From positions 1 to 64,000 of the forward strand of contig JADJOY010000027.1 of NCBI GenBank assembly GCA_016713535.1: 64,000 bases of DNA, given 5' to 3'. This document shows positions 37,590 through 48,372 of the stretch, in pieces; positions within the stretch are counted from its first letter, which is position 1, and every line of letters begins with the position of its first letter. Under the pieces are notes generated by a model. The model was not told the DNA's origin. It ran no database searches and saw only the letters and a list, made by a program, of their open reading frames with translations. A program made the position numbers and the translations under genes. This stretch comes from Deltaproteobacteria bacterium. GTDB lineage: Bacteria > JADJOY01.

Positions 37590-39330
37590 CGGAATCAACG
37601 CCACCGCGGATGCTAGGGCCACCCCGTATCGCCGGTCCCGCGACGCGCGACCCTCCGAGCGACATGCCCGTCCGGGGGGGCACGCGTCGCGTGCCCGGCG
37701 ATACGACGGGACCGACGCGTCGACCGAGACGGCGACGCCACGACCGTGCGGCCTACCGGGATCACCGCCACCGCGGACGCCAGGGCCACCCCCGGTGCGC
37801 GACGCGCGACCCCCCCGAGCGACATGCCCGTCCCGCCGGGAGGGGCACGCGTCGCGTGCCCGGCGATACGACGTGACCGACGTGTCGACCGAGACGGCGA
37901 TCGCTGCACAGACCGTGCGGCCTACCGGAACACCCCGCCGGCGGCGGCGCGCGACGACAGCCCGGGGAGGGCGCGTCGCGCCCGGCGATACGACGGGACC
38001 GCGTCGCCCGAGACGGCGATCGCAGCACAGACCGTGCGGCCTACCGGAATCGACGCCACCGCGGATGCCAGGGCCACCTGTCGCCGGTCGCGCGACGCGC
38101 GACCCTCCGAGCGACATGCCCGTCCCGCCGGGGAGGGGCACGCGTCGCGTGCCCGGCGATACGACGGGACCGACGTGTCGACCGAGACGGCGATCGCTGT
38201 ACGACGTGCGGCCTACTGGGATCTCCCTCAGCGCCGACGCTGGCGCCACCCCGTATCGCCGGTCGCGCGGCGCGCGACCCTCCGAGCGACATACCCGTCC
38301 CGCCGGGGAGGGGCACGCGTCGCGTGCCCGGCGATACGACGGGACCGACGCGTCGCCCGAGACGGCGATCGCCGTACGACGTGCGGCCTACTGGGATCTC
38401 CGTCAGCGCCGACGCTGGCATCACCCCGTATCGCCGGTCGCGCGGCGCGCGACCCTCCGGGCGACATACCCGTCCCGCCGGGGAGGGGCACGCGTCGCGT
38501 GCCCGGCGATACGACGGGACCGACGCGTCGCCCGAGACGGCGATCGCAGCACAGACCGTGCGGCCTACTGGGATCTCCCTCAGCGCCGACGCTGGCACCA
38601 CCCCGTATCGCCGGTCGGACGCGCGACCCTCCGAGCGACATGCCCGTCCCGCCGGGGAGGGCACGCGTCGCGTGCCCGGCGATACGACGGGACCGACGCG
38701 TCGCCCGAGACGGCGATCGCTGCACGACCGTGCGGCCTACCGGAATCAACGCCACCGCGGATGCCAGGGCCACCCCGTATCGCCGGTCGCGGCGCGCGAC
38801 CCTCCGAGCGACATGCCCGTCCCGCCGGGAGGGGCGCGTCGCGTGCCCGGCGATACGACGGGACCGATGCGTCGCCCGAGACGGCGATCGCAGCACAGAC
38901 CGTGCGGCCTACCGGAATCGACGCCACCGCGGATGCCAGGGCCACCCCGTATCGCCGGTCGCGCGACGCGCGACCCTCCGAGCGACATGCCCGTCCCGCC
39001 GGGGAGGGGCACGCGTCGCGTGCCCGGCGATACGACGGGACCGACGCGTCGCCCGAGACGGCGATCGCTGTACGACGTGCGGCCTACTGGGATCTCCCTC
39101 AGCGCCGACGCTGGCACCACCCCGTATCGCCGGTCGCGCGACGCGCGACCCTCCGAGCGACATGCCCGTCCCGCCGGGGAGGGGCACGCGTCGCGTGCCC
39201 GGCGATACGACGGGACCGACGCGTCGCCCGAGACGGCGATCGCAGCACAGACCGTGCGGCCTACCGGAATCGACGCCACCGCGGATGCCAGGGCCACCCC
39301 GTATCGCCGGTCGCGCGACGCGCGACCCTC
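37590..39330. repeat. Tandem array of about ten 175-bp units built on the cloverleaf repeat
   Basis: Complete elements recur with GGCGATAC ending at about 37704, then every 170-177 bp to 39208, with a final left half at 39301-39330. Each has GTATCGCC, the palindrome GGTCGCGCGACGCGCGACC, CTCC, a spacer of about 24 nt, GGAG, the palindrome GGGCACGCGTCGCGTGCCC and GGCGATAC. The linkers between elements come in two types (one with CACCGCGGATGCCAGGGCC, one with CTCAGCGCCGACGCTGGCAC) in mosaic order, so the array evolved by unequal exchange. Some units carry small deletions. The array is open in several frames but codes for nothing recognisable. Confidence 0.92.
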
Positions 39331-39392
39331 CGGGATCCCGCGATCGGCGCCGACGGGGACGCGGCGCTGACCCGATCGAAGCCTCTCGGATC

Positions 39393-39445
39393 CTGCTGGC
39401 AACTGCCAGCAGAAAATAGCAAAAACCTGCCAGCGAAAACTGTCA
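39393..39445. promoter_or_regulatory. AT-rich palindromic site beside the array
   Basis: The perfect inverted repeat CTGCTGGCAACTGCCAGCAG (39393-39412) is followed by an A-rich stretch containing CCTGCCAGCG and TGTCACAAAA. It shares CCTGCTGGCAACT with the last iteron of 5216-5306, so the same regulator may bind both. It lies between the array and the 3' end of the histidine kinase gene. Confidence 0.4.
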
Positions 39446-39544
39446 CAAAACGCTTTCAGCCGACCTCGAGAGTGCCTCGAAATCAGCCGAAAGCGGCCCC
39501 CCAGGGCTCAAAATGGGGCCTCGCCGGCCCCTACCAGCCCGATT

Positions 39545-41980
39545 TCACGCCGCGGCGGCCGCGGTCACGCCCGCCGCTGGCCCGCCCACGCTCTTCCCCT
39601 CGGCGAAACGCCTGAGCATCGCGTGCAGCTCCTCGCGGCGCAGCGGCTTGGTCAGGTAATCGTCCATGCCGCAGTCGAGGCAGCGCTCACGGTCCGACGC
39701 GAAGGCGTGGGCGGTGAGCGCCACGATCGGGATGTGACCCCCGCCCGCCGCCGCCTCGCGATCCCGGATCGCCACGGTCGCCTCGAAGCCGTCCATGTCC
39801 GGCATCTGGCAGTCCATGAGGATCACGTCGTAGCGCTTGATCCCCGAGCGCTGCACCGCCTCGCGGCCGTCGCCGACCACGTCGACCTTGCAGCCGAGCT
39901 TGGAGAGCATGCGCGCCACCACGCGCTGGTTCACCGAGTTGTCCTCGGCCACCAGCACGTCGAGCCCGAGGCGCTCGAGAGGGTCGTTCGCGGCGTCGGG
40001 CACGGGCGCCGCGGTGAGCTGCTCGGCCGCCACCGGCCGCTCGGGGCGGACCGTGGCGGTGCCGACCTGCAACGTGAGCGACACGGTGAAGCAGCTCCCC
40101 ACGTCGACCGTGCTGCGCGCCGTGATGGTGCCACCCATCAGCTCGGCGAGCTGCTGGCTGATCGCGAGGCCGAGCCCGGTGCCGCCGAACTTGCGCGTCG
40201 TCGACGAGTCGCACTGGGTGAACTTGCCGAACACCTGCTCGATGCGGTCGGCCGGGATGCCGATGCCGGTGTCCTCGACGTCCATCGCGACGCCCACCCG
40301 GCTCCCGTCGCGCTCGCCGGCGCGCACCGAGATGCGCACGTGACCGCGCTGCGTGAACTTGAGGGCGTTGCCGATCAGGTTGGTGAGGATCTGGCGGATC
40401 CGCACCGCGTCGCCGATCACCCCGGCGGGCATGCGCGAGTCGTAGACCACCTCGAGCGCGAGCCCCTTGCTGGTGGCGGCGGGCGTGAACGCCTCGAGCA
40501 GGTCGTTGACCAGGCGCAGCAGGTCGAACGGCACCGTCTCGATCAGGAGCTTCCCGGCCTCGATCTTCGAGAAGTCGAGGATGTCGTTGAGCAGCGCGAG
40601 CAGGCTGGTGCCCGAGCGGTGCGCCAGCTCGGCGCTCTCGCGCTGCTCGGGCGTGAGCTCGGAGTCGAGCAGGAGGTCGAGCATACCGAGCACGCCGTTC
40701 ATCGGTGTGCGGATCTCGTGGCTCATGTTGGCGAGGAACTCGCTCTTGAGCCGCGCCGAGTTGAGCGCCTCGTCGCGCACCCGCAAGAGCTCGCTCTCGA
40801 CCGAGCGCTGGTCGGTGACGTCCCACACCGTCCCCAGGAAGCCCGCCGGCTGGCCGTCGCCGTCCTGCAGCGAGATCGCCGCGCCGAACACCCAGCGCAC
40901 CTCGCCGTTGGGCCGCTCGAAGCGAAAGCGCAGCGCCTTGCGCGCGCCACCCGCGATCAGCTCGCGCCAGTGCTCGAGCAACGCGGCACGATCCTCGGGA
41001 TGGACGGACTGCTGCCAGCGGTCGCCGCGCGCGAACTCGAACGGGCGCCCGGCGATCTCGCACCAGCGGTCGTTGACGTAGGTGCAGTGGCCCTTCTCGT
41101 CGGTCTCGAAGATCCCGACCGGCGCGTGCTGGGAGAGCGTGCGGAAGCGCTGCTCGCTGCGGCGCACTTCTTCCTCGGCCTTGGCACGCCGCGCGAGCTC
41201 GGCATGGAGCAGCGCCTTGGCCGATCCGCGCCCGACGATGAGCGAGCACAGGAAGCCCACCAGCCCGAGCACCGCGCCGCGGCTGCGCAGGATCGACCAG
41301 ACCCAGTCGGCGGCCGGGTAATCCACGCCCAGCACCGCCTCCACGCGGCCAGTCTCCGGCGCGCGCATCGGCACGAGGGCACTGACCCACGTGCCCCACG
41401 CGTCGACGTACGGCTGGTCGACGAAGAGCGCGCGGCCCAGGAACGCCATGCGGATGTCCGCCTCCATCTTGTCGTACACCGTGCCGGGATCGGTGCGCGC
41501 CTCGCGCTCGCCCTCGAAGGCGCCGCTCGAGTCGTAGTCGGTCTCGGAGTCGACGAGCAGCACCGGGCGCTGGTGCGCGTCGAGCCGGAACGTGTAGACG
41601 TCCATCACCGCGCGGTTGACGGCGAGCCACGCCTTCTCGGCCTTGATGAGGGCGAGGTAGTGGGGATCGTCGGGCGCGACGTCGTCCGGCAGCTCGGCGT
41701 GGCCGAGCTGCTCGAGCTGGAGCGCGTAGGTCGGCGCGAAGCCCTCGACCATGTCGCGGAGCTGATAGCGCTGCGCGCGACCGCTCCATTCGGCCGCCGA
41801 GATGCCCACCACGAGCAGCGGCGCCAAGGCGAGCCAGCGGAGCCGCGAGAGCCCCGAGGTCCCGCGCCGCCGCACCAACCAGTATTGGCTGACCACGGCG
41901 GTCACCACGACCGCGACCGCCAGCAAGACGGCATCGAGGCGATAGGCGAGGACGGTGATCCAGAGCTGAGTCGCGGACAT
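39545..41980 (-). CDS. Hybrid sensor histidine kinase with PAS and receiver domains
   Basis: 811 aa from ATG 41980 (an in-frame GTG at 42037 is possible). Two membrane helices (about 10-28 and 40-60) and a periplasmic region are followed by another helix near 235-255. A PAS domain starts [20 protein letters not shown], then the kinase: [15 protein letters not shown] with His421, the N box [20 protein letters not shown], the G boxes [18 protein letters not shown] and [19 protein letters not shown]-terminal receiver follows: [20 protein letters not shown] and [20 protein letters not shown] with phospho-Asp723, and the conserved Lys in [13 protein letters not shown]. It signals by phosphorelay to an unseen partner. 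It is divergent from the transglutaminase operon. Confidence 0.95.
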   Translation of the reverse strand: MSATQLWITVLAYRLDAVLLAVAVVVTAVVSQYWLVRRRGTSGLSRLRWLALAPLLVVGISAAEWSGRAQRYQLRDMVEGFAPTYALQLEQLGHAELPDDVAPDDPHYLALIKAEKAWLAVNRAVMDVYTFRLDAHQRPVLLVDSETDYDSSGAFEGEREARTDPGTVYDKMEADIRMAFLGRALFVDQPYVDAWGTWVSALVPMRAPETGRVEAVLGVDYPAADWVWSILRSRGAVLGLVGFLCSLIVGRGSAKALLHAELARRAKAEEEVRRSEQRFRTLSQHAPVGIFETDEKGHCTYVNDRWCEIAGRPFEFARGDRWQQSVHPEDRAALLEHWRELIAGGARKALRFRFERPNGEVRWVFGAAISLQDGDGQPAGFLGTVWDVTDQRSVESELLRVRDEALNSARLKSEFLANMSHEIRTPMNGVLGMLDLLLDSELTPEQRESAELAHRSGTSLLALLNDILDFSKIEAGKLLIETVPFDLLRLVNDLLEAFTPAATSKGLALEVVYDSRMPAGVIGDAVRIRQILTNLIGNALKFTQRGHVRISVRAGERDGSRVGVAMDVEDTGIGIPADRIEQVFGKFTQCDSSTTRKFGGTGLGLAISQQLAELMGGTITARSTVDVGSCFTVSLTLQVGTATVRPERPVAAEQLTAAPVPDAANDPLERLGLDVLVAEDNSVNQRVVARMLSKLGCKVDVVGDGREAVQRSGIKRYDVILMDCQMPDMDGFEATVAIRDREAAAGGGHIPIVALTAHAFASDRERCLDCGMDDYLTKPLRREELHAMLRRFAEGKSVGGPAAGVTAAAAA

Positions 41981-42299
41981 GGCAGGCTCGTGCCGGAACG
42001 GCTCGGCGTCGGCGCCTCCCACCGCGAGAGGCTCCACTCCCGTTCTCGGAAGTACCTAATGAAACTTGAGGAGGGGCGGTGGGCGGGTTCCGGCGGACCG
42101 CCTTTGGTCCCATGGCGCCAGCCAGAGCCCACGCGAGCCCGTCCGGCGCGTGTCCCCCGGCGCCAGCGTCGGCCGCGACGGCGCGCGGCACCCCCACATT
42201 CCCCGGCGAATCGGCGATTCCGCATGATCGCCGCCCCGCGCGGGCCCGACGCGCGCGAGGGGTGCGGATCTTGCTCAAGGCTGCACCTTCGGAGATCCC

Positions 42300-45200
42300 A
42301 TGACCATCCGCGTCGCCCTCCACCACCGCACCGCCTACCGCTACGACCGGCGGATCCACCTCGGTCCGCAGATCATCCGCCTGCGTCCAGCGCCCCACTG
42401 TCCGGTCTCGATCCCGAGCTACTCGCTGCGGATCGAGCCGAAACCCCACTTCATCAACTGGCAGCAGGACCCGCAGGGGAACTTCCTGGCGCGAGTCGTG
42501 GTGCCCGACGCCACCGACCGCCTCGAGATCGACGTCGACCTCACCGCCGACATCGTCACCATCAACCCGTTCGACTTCTTCCTCGAGCCATCCGCCGAGA
42601 AGTACCCGTTCTTCTACGAGTCGTGGCTCGCCAAGGAGCTCAAGCCGTTCCTCGAGACGTTACCGGTGGGCGAGCACCTCGCGCGCTGGCTCGCGAGCGT
42701 CGACCGCACGCCGCGCGCCGTGGTGCCGATGCTCGTCGACCTGAACCGCCGCCTCGCCGACGACGTGCGCTACGTGATCCGCATGCAGCCCGGCGTCCAG
42801 AGCTGCGAGGAGACGCTCTCGCTCGGCAGCGGCTCGTGCCGCGACAGCACCTGGCTGCTGGTGCAGATCCTTCGCAACCTCGGGCTCGCGGCGCGCTTCG
42901 CGTCCGGCTACCTGGTCCAGCTCACCGCCGACCAGAAGTCCCTCGACGGGCCGAGCGGGCCGGAGTCCGACTTCACCGACCTCCACGCGTGGGCCGAGGT
43001 GTTCTTGCCCGGCGCGGGCTGGGTGGGGCTCGACCCTACCTCGGGGCTCTTCGCGGGCGAAGGCCACATCCCGCTCGCCTGCACTCCGGATCCGGTCAGC
43101 GCCGCGCCGATCACCGGCATGCTCGAGGAGTGCGAGGTCGAGTTCGTCCACGAGATGAAGGTCACGCGGATCCACGAGGACCCGCGCGTCACCAAGCCCT
43201 ACACCGAGGCGGCGTGGGCCGCGATCGACGGCCTCGGCCACCGCATCGACGCCGACCTCGACCGCCTCGACGTCCGCCTCACGATGGGCGGCGAGCCCAC
43301 CTTCGTGTCGATCGACGACATGGAGGGCGCCGAGTGGAACACCGCGGCGCTCGGCCCCACCAAGAAGGCGCTGGCGTCCGACCTGATCGGGCGGCTCGCC
43401 GCGCGCTGGGCGCCCGGCGGCTTCATCCACACCGGCCAGGGCAAGTGGTATCCGGGCGAGTCGCTGCCCCGGTGGGCGCTCGGCTGCTACTGGCGGAAGG
43501 ATGGTGTCCCGATCTGGCGCGAGCCGGCGCTGCTCGCCGACGAGCGCAGCCAGCCCGGCCACGGCACGAGCGAGGCGCAGGCGTTCGTGACGGCGCTCGC
43601 CGAGCGCCTCGCCGTCGAGTCGCGCTTCGCGGTGCCGGGCTTCGAGGACACCTGGTACTGGCTGTGGCGCGAGCGGCGGCTGCCGATCAACGTCGATCCC
43701 CACGACGCGCGCCTCGAAGAGCCCGAGGAGCGCGCCCGCATGGCGCGCGTCTTCGATCACGGTCTCGGCAACGTGGTGGGCTACGCGCTGCCGATCACGC
43801 GGCTCTCCGGGCCACGCGGCCTGCGCTGGGCGAGCGGGCCGTGGTTTCTGCGCGGCGAGCGCATGTACCTCCTCCCCGGCGACTCGCCGATGGGCTTTCG
43901 CTTGCCGCTCGACTCGCTGCCCTGGGTGTCCCCCGAGATCCGCGACGGCTGGATCCCGCTCGACCCGTTCGCGGCGCTGCCGCCGCTGCCGGTGCCGGCG
44001 AGCCTCCAGCCGTGGCCGGCCCAAGGCGTCAACCGCAGCGAGCCGCGGATCACGCCACAGCACGCGGGCGGCAGGGCCGCCGCCGGTCCCGGCGCGCGCC
44101 GCGACGGAGATCGCCCCGAGGCTGCCGACGAGTGGAGCCGCTGGCGCCCGAGCGATCCCGACGGCGGAACCTGGGTGATCCGCACCGCGATCTGCGTCGA
44201 GCCGCGCAACGGCCGGCTGCACGTGTTCATGCCGCCGGTGCGTCTCGGCGAGGACTACCTCGACTTGCTCACGGCGATCGAGGACACCGCCGCGGCGCTC
44301 TCGCTGCCGGTCGCGATCGAGGGCTACAAGCCGCCCCGCGATCCACGCCTCGGCCACATCGAGATCACGCCCGACCCCGGCGTGATCGAGGCCAACGTCC
44401 ACCCCGCGTCGAGCTGGAGCGAGCTCAGCGACATCGTCACCGGGCTCTACGAGGACGCGCGCGCGTCGCGCCTCGGCACCGAGAAGTTCATGCTCGACGG
44501 CCGCCACACCGGCACCGGTGGCGGCAACCACGTGGTGCTCGGCGGCCCCACCGCCAACGACAGCCCGTTCCTGCGCCGACCCGACCTGCTGCGCAGCCTG
44601 GTCGGCTACTGGCACAACCATCCGTCGCTCTCGTACCTCTTCTCGGGGCGTTTCATCGGCCCGACCAGCCAGGCGCCGCGCGTCGACGAGGCGCGCAACG
44701 ACGCGATCTACGAGCTCGAGCTGGCGTTCCGCGAGATCCCCGACCCGGGCGGCCCCGGCTGCCCGCCGTGGCTCGTCGACCGCGTGCTGCGCAACCTCCT
44801 GGTCGACGTCACCGGCAACACCCACCGCGCCGAGTTCTGCATCGACAAGCTCTACTCGCCCGACGGGTCCGACGGGCGCCGCGGGCTGGTCGAGATGCGC
44901 GCCTTCGAGATGCCGCCGCACGCGCGCATGAGCCTCGCCCAGCAGCTCCTGATCCGCGGCCTGGTAGCGCGCTTCTGGCGCGAGCCCTACCGCACGCCGC
45001 TGGTGCGGTGGGGGACCGGGCTCCACGATCGCTTCCTCTTGCCCTACTTCGTCGACGAGGACTTCCGCGACGTCTTGGACGAGCTGGTGCGCTTCGGCTA
45101 CCCGTTCGAGCGCGCCTGGTACGACGCCCACTTCGAGTTCCGCTTCCCGGCGATCGGCGAGGTCGTGTACCGCGGCGTGTCGGTGGCGCTGCGCCAGGCG

Positions 45201-45680
45201 ATCGAGCCGTGGCACGTCCTCGGCGAGGAGGCGGGCGCGGGCGGCACGGTGCGCTACGTCGACTCGTCGGTGGAGCGCCTCGAGGTGCTGGTGCGCGGCC
45301 TCACCGACGACCGCCACGTGATCACCTGCAACGGCGAGACGCTGCCGCTCCATCCCACCGGGCGGATCGGCGAGTTCGTGGGCGGCGTGCGCTACCGCGC
45401 GTGGCAGCCGTCCGCGTGCCTGCATCCCACCATCCCGGTCGACTCGCCGCTCACCTTCGACGTGATCGACACCTGGACCCGGCGCTCGCTGGGCGGCTGC
45501 CAGTACCACGTGTCGCACCCCGGCGGACGGAGCTATGACGTGTTCCCGGTGAACGCGCGCGAGAGCGAGGCCCGGCGAGGGACGCGGTTCTTCGCCATGA
45601 ACCACACCCCGGGAACGCTCTACCCTGCTCCCGCCGTGCCGAGCCGCGAGCACCCGCTGACCCTCGACCTACGCCGCTGA
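42300..45680 (+). CDS. Transglutaminase-like/DUF2126 protein
   Basis: 1126 aa. The N-terminal half is a transglutaminase-like cysteine protease-fold domain with Cys180 (SLGSGSCRDSTWLL), His229 (FTDLHAWAEVFLPGAGW) and Asp245 (VGLDPTSGLFAG). The C-terminal half is DUF2126, with LTMGGEPTFVSIDDMEG, RWAPGGFIHTGQGKWYPGE, DGRHTGTGGGNHVVLGG and WHNHPSLSYLFSGRFIGP. It is the first gene of a three-gene set with an ATP-grasp/alpha-E fusion and a small transglutaminase. By comparative genomics such sets are thought to make or process a peptide-like product, with the ATP-grasp enzyme as ligase; the product is unknown. Confidence 0.95.
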   Translation: MTIRVALHHRTAYRYDRRIHLGPQIIRLRPAPHCPVSIPSYSLRIEPKPHFINWQQDPQGNFLARVVVPDATDRLEIDVDLTADIVTINPFDFFLEPSAEKYPFFYESWLAKELKPFLETLPVGEHLARWLASVDRTPRAVVPMLVDLNRRLADDVRYVIRMQPGVQSCEETLSLGSGSCRDSTWLLVQILRNLGLAARFASGYLVQLTADQKSLDGPSGPESDFTDLHAWAEVFLPGAGWVGLDPTSGLFAGEGHIPLACTPDPVSAAPITGMLEECEVEFVHEMKVTRIHEDPRVTKPYTEAAWAAIDGLGHRIDADLDRLDVRLTMGGEPTFVSIDDMEGAEWNTAALGPTKKALASDLIGRLAARWAPGGFIHTGQGKWYPGESLPRWALGCYWRKDGVPIWREPALLADERSQPGHGTSEAQAFVTALAERLAVESRFAVPGFEDTWYWLWRERRLPINVDPHDARLEEPEERARMARVFDHGLGNVVGYALPITRLSGPRGLRWASGPWFLRGERMYLLPGDSPMGFRLPLDSLPWVSPEIRDGWIPLDPFAALPPLPVPASLQPWPAQGVNRSEPRITPQHAGGRAAAGPGARRDGDRPEAADEWSRWRPSDPDGGTWVIRTAICVEPRNGRLHVFMPPVRLGEDYLDLLTAIEDTAAALSLPVAIEGYKPPRDPRLGHIEITPDPGVIEANVHPASSWSELSDIVTGLYEDARASRLGTEKFMLDGRHTGTGGGNHVVLGGPTANDSPFLRRPDLLRSLVGYWHNHPSLSYLFSGRFIGPTSQAPRVDEARNDAIYELELAFREIPDPGGPGCPPWLVDRVLRNLLVDVTGNTHRAEFCIDKLYSPDGSDGRRGLVEMRAFEMPPHARMSLAQQLLIRGLVARFWREPYRTPLVRWGTGLHDRFLLPYFVDEDFRDVLDELVRFGYPFERAWYDAHFEFRFPAIGEVVYRGVSVALRQAIEPWHVLGEEAGAGGTVRYVDSSVERLEVLVRGLTDDRHVITCNGETLPLHPTGRIGEFVGGVRYRAWQPSACLHPTIPVDSPLTFDVIDTWTRRSLGGCQYHVSHPGGRSYDVFPVNARESEARRGTRFFAMNHTPGTLYPAPAVPSREHPLTLDLRR

Positions 45681-45742
45681 GCCCGATCGCCGCGACGCGA
45701 CCGCCGACCCCGCCCTTCCGAGCACCCGACGAGCGACCCGCC

Positions 45743-48352
45743 GTGCACGGCCCCCAAGCCGATCGGAATCCCTGCGACCCGCTCGCGCGCTACGCGCCCA
45801 TCGGCGGCGTCTACGACGAGCTCGTCGACGAGCACGGCGCGCTGCGCCCGCACTGGGCGAGCGTGGTCGCGGCGATCGAGAGCGCGGGCGCCACGGGGCT
45901 CGCGCGCCGTGGCGAGGACGGCCAGCGCGCGATCCGGGACAACGGCGTCACCTACAACGTCTACGGCGACCCCAAGGGGCTCGACCGCCCGTGGGTGCTC
46001 GATCCCATCCCGCTGCTCTTCGCCGCCGACGAGTGGAAGCGCCTCGAGCGCGGCCTGATCCAGCGCGCCGAGCTCCTCGACGCGCTGTTGCGCGACATCT
46101 ACGGGCCGCAGGCGCTGCTCACCCAGGGTGTCATCCCACCCGAGGTGGTGTTCGCGAACCCGGGCTTCTTGCGGCCGTGTCACGCCGCGGTGCCGCGTGG
46201 CCAGCCGCACCTCTTCCTCTACGCCGCGGACCTCGCGCGCAGCCCCGACGGGCGGTGGTGGATCGTCAACGATCGCACCCAGGCGCCGTCGGGCGCCGGC
46301 TACGCGATCGAGAACCGCGTGATCGTGTCGCAGCTCTTCCGCGACGCGTTCCTCTCCACCGACGTCGCGCGCATGGCGCCGTTCTTCCAGCGCCTGCGCG
46401 ACCTCGCCGGCGGGCCGGCGCCCGCCGATGGCCACGAGCCGCGCGTGGTGCTACTCAGCCCCGGCCCCTACAACGAGACGTATTTCGAGCACGCCTACCT
46501 GGCGCGCTACCTGGGCTACGACCTCGTCGAGGGCGGCGACCTCACGGCGCGCGACAACGGCATCTACTGGAAGACGCTGAGCGGGCTGGTGCCCGTCGAC
46601 GCGATCCTGCGCCGCGTCGACGACGACTGGTGCGACCCGCTCGAGCTACGCCCCGACTCGGCGCTCGGCGTGCCGGGCTTGGTGCAGGCGGTCCACTCGC
46701 GCAACGTGAAGGTCGCGAACGCGCTCGGCTGCGGCATCCTCGAGAGCCCGGCGTGGCTCGAGATCCTGCCCGGCGTGTGCGAGGAGATCCGCGGCGAGGA
46801 GCTGCTCATCCACTCGCCCCCCACCTACTGGTGCGGCTTCGATCGCAGCCGCGCCCACGTGATCGAGAAGCTCCGCGAGCTGGTGATCAAGCCGGCGTTT
46901 CGCAGCCGCGCCGCGCGCGGCGGCGTCGGGCCGATCTTCGGCGAGGCGCTGAGCGAGAGCGAGCTCGATCAGCTCGTGGCGCGGATGCGCGAGCGGCCCC
47001 ACGAGCTGGTCGGCCAGGAGCAGCTCGACCTCGCCACCGCTCCGTCCTGGACCGGCTCGGCGATCGAGCCGCGCCGCTTCCTGCTGCGCGCCTACGTGCT
47101 GGTGAGCGAGAACGGCTGCACGGTGCTGCCGGGAGGGTTAGGAAGGATCTCGAGCTCGAGCGAGGCGCTGGTGGTGTCGCTGCAGCGTGGCGGCGGCAGC
47201 AAAGACGTGTGGGTGCTCTCGGACGAGTCCGTCGCGCACGTGCCGGTGATCGAGATCCCGTCGGCCGCGGTCGAGCTCAAGCGCGGCGGTGTGAGGCTGC
47301 CGAGCCGCGTCGCCGACAACCTCTTCTGGCTGGGGCGCTACTCGGAGCGCTGCGAGTCGGCGACGCGCGTCTTCCGCGCGGTGCTCACCCGCATGAGCGA
47401 CGACTCGGGGCTCACCGCCACGTCCGAGCTCGGCGCGCTGCTCGAGCTGCTCGGCGCCGACGAGGAGGCCGTGGCGCGCTGGGTCGGCGAGGGTGGTGAC
47501 GGCGCGCCGAGCGGCGCCGGTGGCGCGGACGGTGGCGCGGTCACCGAGGGCGATCGCGTCGCCGAGGTGCTCGAGCTGGTCCTCGCCGACGACGGCCCGA
47601 CCCAGCTCCGCGCCACCCTCGACTCGCTCCACCACATCGCGTGGCGGGTCCGCGAGCGGCTCTCGAACGACGCGTGGCGCATCCTGAACCAGGTCCGCGA
47701 CCGGCTCGCCGGTGTCGCCGCGGGAACGGGCTGGTCGATCTCGCGTGCGCTCGAGGCGAGCCACGAGCTGGTCGCCGACCTCGCCGCGGTCGCCGGGCTC
47801 GAGGCCGAGAGCATGACGCGCGGTCACGCGTGGCGCTTCCTCGACCTCGGGCGGCGGCTCGAGCGCGCGCTCACCACCTCGCAGCTCCTCAAGACCGGCC
47901 TCGAGCGCGTGCGCGACGACGAGGCGGCGATGCTGCGCGCGCTCCTCGAGGTGTCCGACTCGACGCTCACCTATCGCTCGCGCTACCGCGCCGCGGTGCA
48001 GGTGGCGCCGGTCCTCGACTTGCTGCTCGTCGACGAGACCAACCCGCGCTCGGTGGCGTTCCAGCTCGTGGCGATGAGCACGCTGGTGGATCAGCTCCCG
48101 CGCGAGCGGCGCACGCCGGCGCTCGGGCCCGAGCAGCGCGTGGTGCGCGAGAGCGCGTCGCGGCTCAAGCTGCTCGACGTGGAGGCGCTCGCCGCGAGCA
48201 GCGCCGACGGCGTGCGCGCCGAGCTCGCGGGCTTCCTCGGCGACCTCGTCGAGCAGCTCCCGGCGATCTCGGACGAGCTCTCGATGCAGTACTTCAGCCC
48301 GGCGACGCCGTCGCGCCAGCTTGCATCGTCGACGAGCGAGGTCGGCGGCTGA
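45743..48352 (+). CDS. Circularly permuted ATP-grasp protein fused to alpha-E domain
   Basis: 869 aa, GTG start 62 bp after the previous stop. The N-terminal two-thirds is the circularly permuted ATP-grasp type (DUF404/DUF407): YDELVDEHGALRPHWASVVA, DNGVTYNVYGDPKGLDRPWV, WIVNDRTQAPSGAGYAIENR, HNVK-type segment HSRNVKVANALGCGILESPA and VIKPAFRSRAARGG. The C-terminal third (from about 530) is the all-helical alpha-E/DUF403 domain: RLPSRVADNLFWLGRYSERC, HHIAWRVRERLSNDAWRILN and RGHAWRFLDLGRRLERALTT. These two are usually separate adjacent genes, so a fusion supports their working together. Likely a peptide ligase step acting with the flanking transglutaminases. Confidence 0.94.
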   Translation: MHGPQADRNPCDPLARYAPIGGVYDELVDEHGALRPHWASVVAAIESAGATGLARRGEDGQRAIRDNGVTYNVYGDPKGLDRPWVLDPIPLLFAADEWKRLERGLIQRAELLDALLRDIYGPQALLTQGVIPPEVVFANPGFLRPCHAAVPRGQPHLFLYAADLARSPDGRWWIVNDRTQAPSGAGYAIENRVIVSQLFRDAFLSTDVARMAPFFQRLRDLAGGPAPADGHEPRVVLLSPGPYNETYFEHAYLARYLGYDLVEGGDLTARDNGIYWKTLSGLVPVDAILRRVDDDWCDPLELRPDSALGVPGLVQAVHSRNVKVANALGCGILESPAWLEILPGVCEEIRGEELLIHSPPTYWCGFDRSRAHVIEKLRELVIKPAFRSRAARGGVGPIFGEALSESELDQLVARMRERPHELVGQEQLDLATAPSWTGSAIEPRRFLLRAYVLVSENGCTVLPGGLGRISSSSEALVVSLQRGGGSKDVWVLSDESVAHVPVIEIPSAAVELKRGGVRLPSRVADNLFWLGRYSERCESATRVFRAVLTRMSDDSGLTATSELGALLELLGADEEAVARWVGEGGDGAPSGAGGADGGAVTEGDRVAEVLELVLADDGPTQLRATLDSLHHIAWRVRERLSNDAWRILNQVRDRLAGVAAGTGWSISRALEASHELVADLAAVAGLEAESMTRGHAWRFLDLGRRLERALTTSQLLKTGLERVRDDEAAMLRALLEVSDSTLTYRSRYRAAVQVAPVLDLLLVDETNPRSVAFQLVAMSTLVDQLPRERRTPALGPEQRVVRESASRLKLLDVEALAASSADGVRAELAGFLGDLVEQLPAISDELSMQYFSPATPSRQLASSTSEVGG

Positions 48353-48372
48353 GCGGCCGCACGGATCGAGCG

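Noticed and set aside
37590-39330. CRISPR-like array
   Set aside because: The repeat unit is about 175 bp, the intervening linkers are shared between units rather than unique, and there is no cas gene.
39393-39412. Rho-independent terminator for the histidine kinase gene
   Set aside because: On the minus strand the T-rich stretch comes before the hairpin instead of after it, so it does not fit an intrinsic terminator.
37746-39615. Several very long open frames (more than 550 codons) across the tandem array on both strands
   Set aside because: They exist because the repeated GC-rich unit lacks stops; the translations are periodic Arg/Pro-rich noise with no start signal and no domain.
39623-45653. 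Long antisense frames opposite the histidine kinase and the DUF2126 gene
   Set aside because: They are shadows of high-GC coding sequence; the sense-strand genes have complete domains and catalytic residues.
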